Assembly (NCBI GenBank): GCA_041908585.1
Contig: JAYRFB010000208.1
Location: 1 to 9,546 of the forward strand
DNA from: CAINDZ01 sp041908585
GTDB lineage: Bacteria > Krumholzibacteriota > Krumholzibacteriia > LZORAL124-64-63
Length of the DNA stretch: 9,546 bases
Direction of reading: 5' to 3'
Part shown: positions 6,446 to 9,546 of the stretch, piece after piece
Layout: each line of letters begins with the position of its first letter
Numbering within the stretch: position 1 is the first letter of the stretch
Translations under genes and position numbers: made by a program
Notes under the pieces: model-generated
Seen by the model: the letters and a program-made list of their open reading frames with translations, nothing else
What the model was told of the DNA's origin: nothing
The model's database searches: none

Positions 6446-7201
6446 ATGAAAGGTGCCGACGTGGCCGGACGCGCGATCGACGCGGTGATCTTCGACCTGG
6501 ACAACACGCTGACCGATTTCATGAAGGCGAAGGAGGACTCCATCGCCGCCGCGGTCGATGCCATGATCGACGCCGGGCTGCCGCTCGGGCGGCGCGAGGC
6601 GATCGACCGGATCTTCGCGATCTATCGCGACAAGGGGATCGAGCACCAGCGCGTCTTCAACTTCTTCCTGGAGGAGGCGGTCGGCCGCAACGATGACCGC
6701 ATCCTGGCCGCGGCGGTGCTGGCCTACCGGCGCGCGCGCGATGCCTCGCTGGTGCTGTATCCGCACGCGAAGCTTGTGCTCAATCGCCTGCTGAAGGAAG
6801 GCTACAAGCTGGCGGTGGTCAGCGACGCCCCGCGCTTCGAGGCCTGGCTGCGCCTGACTGCCCTGGGCCTGCAGCACGCGTTCGACGTCGTGCTGACCTT
6901 CGACGACACGCACCATCGCAAGCCCGACCCGGAGGGCTTCCGCATGGCCCTCGAGCAGCTGGGCGTCTCCGCCGACCGTGCCGTCGTGATCGGCGACTGG
7001 AAGGAACGCGACATCCTGGGTGGCCGCAACGCGGGCCTGCACACGGTCTATGCGCGCTACGGCGACCTCTATTCGCAGTACGCCGACAAGGTGGCGGGCC
7101 AGGGGCCGGAACCCGACTTCGTGGTAGACGACCTGCTGCAGCTGCTCGACGTGCTGGCGACGCTCAACGGCGCCGCCGCGGAAGGGAAGGCGCGCACGTG
7201 A
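6446..7201 (+). CDS. HAD superfamily (subfamily I) phosphohydrolase
   Basis: The 251-residue protein shows all four HAD motifs: I, FDLDNTLTD with D17 nucleophile and D19; II, S126 in VVSDAP; III, K159 in HRKPDP; IV, GDWKERD with D184 and D189. The helical cap lies between motifs I and II (~30-105), the subfamily I layout, so it should be a Mg-dependent small-molecule phosphatase in the cytoplasm. The substrate cannot be told; distant relatives include phosphoglycolate phosphatase and haloacid dehalogenase. The ATG at 6446 has only a poor upstream ribosome site. An in-frame GTG at 6461 has GAAAGGTG (6448-6455) five bases before it and would remove five residues, giving a protein starting MAGRAIDAV, so the true start may be 6461. 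The stop overlaps nnr by 4 nt, so the two are translationally coupled. A role in clearing damaged or side-product metabolites next to the NAD(P)HX repair enzyme is attractive but only inference. Confidence 0.88.
   Translation: MKGADVAGRAIDAVIFDLDNTLTDFMKAKEDSIAAAVDAMIDAGLPLGRREAIDRIFAIYRDKGIEHQRVFNFFLEEAVGRNDDRILAAAVLAYRRARDASLVLYPHAKLVLNRLLKEGYKLAVVSDAPRFEAWLRLTALGLQHAFDVVLTFDDTHHRKPDPEGFRMALEQLGVSADRAVVIGDWKERDILGGRNAGLHTVYARYGDLYSQYADKVAGQGPEPDFVVDDLLQLLDVLATLNGAAAEGKART
6448..6455 (+). promoter_or_regulatory. Shine-Dalgarno-like GAAAGGTG for an alternative GTG start at 6461
   Basis: This site lies after the annotated ATG and 5 bases before an in-frame GTG. It is better than anything at normal spacing upstream of the ATG (only GGGA at 6435-6438), so it argues for the shorter HAD protein. 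Confidence 0.4.
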
Positions 7202-8925
7202 GGGTCTGCACCGCGGCGCAGATGGCGGCGATCGATCGCCGCACGATCGACGGCGGTGTGCCGTCGCTGGAACTGATGGAACGGGCCGGTGCGGCGGTGG
7301 CCGTGCATGTGCTGGAGCTGCTCGCCGAGCACCGGGAGCACGCCGATGCCCATGGCGGCGCGCACGGTCACGGCCACGATCATGCCCATGGGCATGATCA
7401 CGATCATGACCACGGCGAGGAAGGCGCACACTGCGACGGTTGCGCCCATGAAGAGCCCGCGGTGCTGGTCGTCTGCGGCCGCGGCAACAACGGCGGCGAC
7501 GGGCTGGTCATCGCGCGGCACCTGGCGGAGCAGGAGGTGCCGGTGGTCGTGATGCTGCTCGGGGCGCCTCGCGACCTGGCGCCGGACGCCCGGCGCAACC
7601 TCGAGCGGCTGCCGGAGGCGGTCGAGGTCGTGGCGGTCGGCCCCGGCGACTGGGTGGCGGCCTTCGCGGAACTGGCCGACGGCGCTGCGATCGTCGTCGA
7701 CGCCGTGCTCGGCACGGGCAGCCGGCTGCCGCTCGACCCGGCCCTCGCGGCGCTCTTCCGCGCCATGAACGATGCCGCGGTCCCGACCCTGGCGGTCGAC
7801 GTGCCCTCGGGTGTCAGCGGCGACGACGGCGGCGTGGACCCGGTGGCGGTGGCGGCGGACGTGACGGTGGCCATCGGGCTGCCCAAGCTGGGCCTGCTCC
7901 TGGCGCCGGGACGCGACTATGCCGGGCGCGTGGAGGTCGAGGACATCGGCTTCGCACCGGAGGTCTGCGCGGAACTGGCCGGGCCGTGGCACTGGCAGGA
8001 GCGGTCCGGCTACCTGGCGCTGCTGCCGCCGCGCCCGACGACGGCCCACAAGGGCACCTGCGGGCACCTGCTGCTGGTGGCAGGCTCGCGCGCCTACGGC
8101 GGCGCGGCGCACCTGGCCGGGCTCGGCGCCCTGCGCTCGGGCATCGGCCTGCTGACGGTGGCGGCTCCCGAGTCCCTGGAAGGCTCCCTGCGCGGCGGGC
8201 TGCCGGAGGCCGTGCTGTGCCCCCTGCCGGCGACGGCTGCCGGTACCCTGGCCCCGGTTGCTGACACCGTGATGCAAGCGCTGCTCGGCCGCGCGGGCGC
8301 CGTGGCCCTGGGACCGGGCCTGGGCGACGATCCTGCCACCGACGCCTGGGTCCGCGACTTCGTGCGCGTGACGTCGGTGCCCCTCGTGATCGATGCCGAC
8401 GGGCTGAACGCGCTGGCGCGCGGCGGCCAGGAGCCGGCGTTCGCCGGGCGGCAGGTGGTGCTGACGCCGCACCCGGGCGAGTTCGCCCGCCTGGCCGGGC
8501 TGGCCGCGGCGGATGTCGCGGCGCGTCGCCTGGAACTGGCGGCGTGGGCGGCGGACCGCTGGGGTGCCGTCGTGGTCCTCAAGGGATCGCCGGCGATCAT
8601 CGGCGTGCCGGGGGAGGGCGCCTGGATCAATGCGGCCGGGGACGATGCGCTGGCGCGGGGAGGCGCCGGTGACGTGCTGACGGGGCTGGTCGGCGGGCTG
8701 CTGGCGCAGGGCCTGTCGGCGCGCGATGCGGCGCTGCTCGGCTGCTATGTGCACGGCCTGGCGGGCACCGCCGCCGCTCGCGAGGTCTCCAGCCGCGGCG
8801 TGCTCGTGCGCGAGGTGGCCGCGGCCATCGGCCCGCAGTGGCTGGCGCTCGAGCGCGAGGCGAGCGGTATCGCGGCGCTGCGCGAGCGCCTGTGGCCGTC
8901 GTTGCCGGAGGCGGGACCGCGGTGA
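7198..8925 (+). CDS. nnr: Bifunctional NAD(P)H-hydrate epimerase / ADP-dependent NAD(P)H-hydrate dehydratase
   Basis: The 575-residue fused enzyme repairs hydrated NADH and NADPH. The N-terminal epimerase (YjeF_N, ~1-265) interconverts R- and S-NAD(P)HX: GRGNNGGDG at 94-102, D168 in VDAVLGTG, D201 in VDVPSG. The C-terminal dehydratase (ribokinase-like, ~270-560) dehydrates the S form: KGTCGHLLLVAGS at 285-297, HPGEF at 425-429, LKGSPAIIG at 461-469, and GGAGDVLTG at 488-496 with D492. All key motifs look intact. The start is GTG in a GTGA overlap with GAAGGGAAGG at 7181-7190, seven bases upstream. The length exceeds the usual ~500-520 residues because residues ~45-84, between the first epimerase helix and the first strand, are a His-rich insertion with 14 His and CDGC (C79, C82). 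The insertion is in frame and leaves the fold motifs whole, so it looks like an added metal-binding loop. It is coupled to tsaD downstream. Confidence 0.95.
   Translation: MRVCTAAQMAAIDRRTIDGGVPSLELMERAGAAVAVHVLELLAEHREHADAHGGAHGHGHDHAHGHDHDHDHGEEGAHCDGCAHEEPAVLVVCGRGNNGGDGLVIARHLAEQEVPVVVMLLGAPRDLAPDARRNLERLPEAVEVVAVGPGDWVAAFAELADGAAIVVDAVLGTGSRLPLDPALAALFRAMNDAAVPTLAVDVPSGVSGDDGGVDPVAVAADVTVAIGLPKLGLLLAPGRDYAGRVEVEDIGFAPEVCAELAGPWHWQERSGYLALLPPRPTTAHKGTCGHLLLVAGSRAYGGAAHLAGLGALRSGIGLLTVAAPESLEGSLRGGLPEAVLCPLPATAAGTLAPVADTVMQALLGRAGAVALGPGLGDDPATDAWVRDFVRVTSVPLVIDADGLNALARGGQEPAFAGRQVVLTPHPGEFARLAGLAAADVAARRLELAAWAADRWGAVVVLKGSPAIIGVPGEGAWINAAGDDALARGGAGDVLTGLVGGLLAQGLSARDAALLGCYVHGLAGTAAAREVSSRGVLVREVAAAIGPQWLALEREASGIAALRERLWPSLPEAGPR
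7330..7449 (+). other. His-rich insertion with CxxC in the Nnr epimerase domain
   Basis: This segment encodes residues 45-84 of Nnr. It has 14 His, many in HG or HD alternation (His at every second residue from 56 to 72), plus Cys79 and Cys82. The pattern is like the His-rich tracts of Ni/Zn chaperones such as HypB, SlyD or zinc-uptake binding proteins. Nnr enzymes I know of lack it. It lies on a surface loop before strand 1 of the Rossmann-like fold, away from the NNGGDG motif in sequence. Confidence 0.85.
7378..7399. repeat. Perfect 22-bp palindrome inside the His-rich coding tract
   Basis: The arms GATCATGCCCA (7378-7388) and TGGGCATGATC (7389-7399) are exact reverse complements with no spacer. 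It encodes D-H-A-H-G-H-D, so alternating His, Asp and Gly codons (CAT, GAT, GGG/GCC) may produce it by chance. Confidence 0.75.
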
Positions 8926-9546
8926 GGGTGCTGGGCATCGAGACCTCGTGCGACGACACGTCGGTCGCGCTCTACGACAGCGAGGGCGGCGTCGCGGCCA
9001 ACCTGCTCAGCTCGCAGGTGGACCTGCACGGCGTCTTCGGCGGCGTCGTGCCGGAACTGGCGAGCCGCGCCCACCTTGTCAACCTGCTGCCGATGGTGGA
9101 CCTCCTGCTGGAACGGCAGGGGCTCCGCCCGCGCGACCTGGAAGGCGTCGCGGTGACGGCGGGTCCCGGGCTGCTGGGCGCGCTGCTGGTCGGCCTGTCG
9201 ACGGCCAAGGCGATCTGCTACGCGGCCGACCTGCCGCTGGTCGGCGTGCACCATCTCGAGGGGCACATCCTGGCCAACGCGCTGACGGCCGAGCTGGTGC
9301 TGCCGGCCACGGTGCTCATCGTCTCGGGTGGCCACACCGAGGTGGTCCACATGCCGGAAGTGGGTCGCTACGAGCGCCTGGGCGGCACCCTTGACGACGC
9401 TGCCGGGGAGGCCTTCGACAAGACCGCCAAGCTGCTGGGATTGCCCTATCCCGGGGGCCCAGCCCTGGCGGCCCTGGCGGAACGGGGCGAGCCGGGTCGT
9501 TACCGCTTCCCACGGCCCATGACCGACCGCCCGGGCCTAGACTTCA
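8922..9546 (+). CDS. tsaD: tRNA N6-adenosine threonylcarbamoyltransferase TsaD (3' truncated by window)
   Basis: The frame is open from GTG at 8922 to the window edge, 208 residues of a usual ~340. TsaD transfers the threonylcarbamoyl group to A37 of ANN-decoding tRNAs to make t6A, working with TsaB and TsaE. Seen here: the N-terminal ASKHA phosphate-binding segment LGIETSCDDTSVA (4-16), VPELASRAH (43-51), TAGPGLLGALLVG (79-91), the metal-binding HxxxH (H111 and H115 in HHLEGH), SGGHTE (135-140), and the family stretch DDAAGEAFDKTAKLLGLPYP (158-177). All are intact. The start overlaps the nnr stop as GTGA; GGAGG at 8907-8911 lies ten bases upstream. The second half, with further metal and nucleotide contacts, is beyond the window. 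Linkage of nnr to t6A genes is known elsewhere (yjeF next to tsaE in E. coli). Confidence 0.97.
   Translation, partial: MRVLGIETSCDDTSVALYDSEGGVAANLLSSQVDLHGVFGGVVPELASRAHLVNLLPMVDLLLERQGLRPRDLEGVAVTAGPGLLGALLVGLSTAKAICYAADLPLVGVHHLEGHILANALTAELVLPATVLIVSGGHTEVVHMPEVGRYERLGGTLDDAAGEAFDKTAKLLGLPYPGGPALAALAERGEPGRYRFPRPMTDRPGLDF

Noticed and set aside
6338..7429. Upstream extension of the CPBP protease frame on the minus strand
   Set aside because: It would run antisense through the HAD gene and into nnr, is Arg/His-rich, and the internal ATG at 6337 has a good ribosome site directly before a typical N-terminus.
7345..7449. His-rich tract as a CRISPR-like or tandem DNA repeat
   Set aside because: The repetition is at the codon level within an intact frame; there are no regular repeat and spacer units.
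7069..8754. 561-codon minus-strand frame antisense to nnr
   Set aside because: Composition is Arg/Gln/His-rich without domain pattern; nnr on the plus strand has all family motifs.

Overview
The window is uniformly GC-rich coding DNA (roughly 70 percent or more G+C by eye) with tightly packed genes, non-ATG starts and one conspicuous AT-rich gap. The most informative marker is the protein at 3925-5223. It closely matches a secreted family, usually mislabelled 'asparagine synthetase B', that I know mainly from Bacteroidetes and relatives. With a DUF4175-type coiled-coil protein and a secreted helical-repeat protein beside it, this points to a high-GC member or relative of the FCB superphylum (Gemmatimonadota-, Eisenbacteria- or Krumholzibacteriota-like). 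That placement is inference; there is no rRNA or tRNA in the window to confirm it.

Region A (1-5223, plus strand) is a three-gene translationally coupled operon. It holds the C-terminal part of a DUF4175-like, Gln/Gly-rich coiled-coil protein, a secreted 662-residue TPR-like helical-repeat protein, and a secreted 432-residue protein of the misnamed family. I read that last protein as a ThuA/GATase1-like fold with Cys where ThuA has His. All three look envelope-associated and none has a function I can name; this is the best candidate in the window for an undescribed system.

Region B (5224-5533) starts with an AT-rich stretch (about 33 percent GC over 5221-5280) carrying an extended -10 promoter candidate. 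A GC-rich hairpin and a 61-residue zinc-ribbon protein follow.

Region C (5534-6445) holds a minus-strand CPBP/CAAX-type intramembrane metalloprotease, convergent with the zinc-ribbon gene, and a 108-bp divergent intergenic region.

Region D (6446-9546, plus strand) is a second coupled operon: a HAD-family phosphatase, a fused NAD(P)HX epimerase/dehydratase (nnr), and the first ~208 residues of tsaD, the tRNA t6A enzyme, cut by the window edge. The nnr product carries an unusual insertion of about 40 residues with 14 His and a CxxC inside its epimerase domain, which suggests metal binding.

All four same-strand coupled junctions overlap by 4 nt as GTGA or TTGA, so each downstream gene uses a GTG or TTG start. 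No mobile elements, CRISPR arrays or RNA genes were seen.
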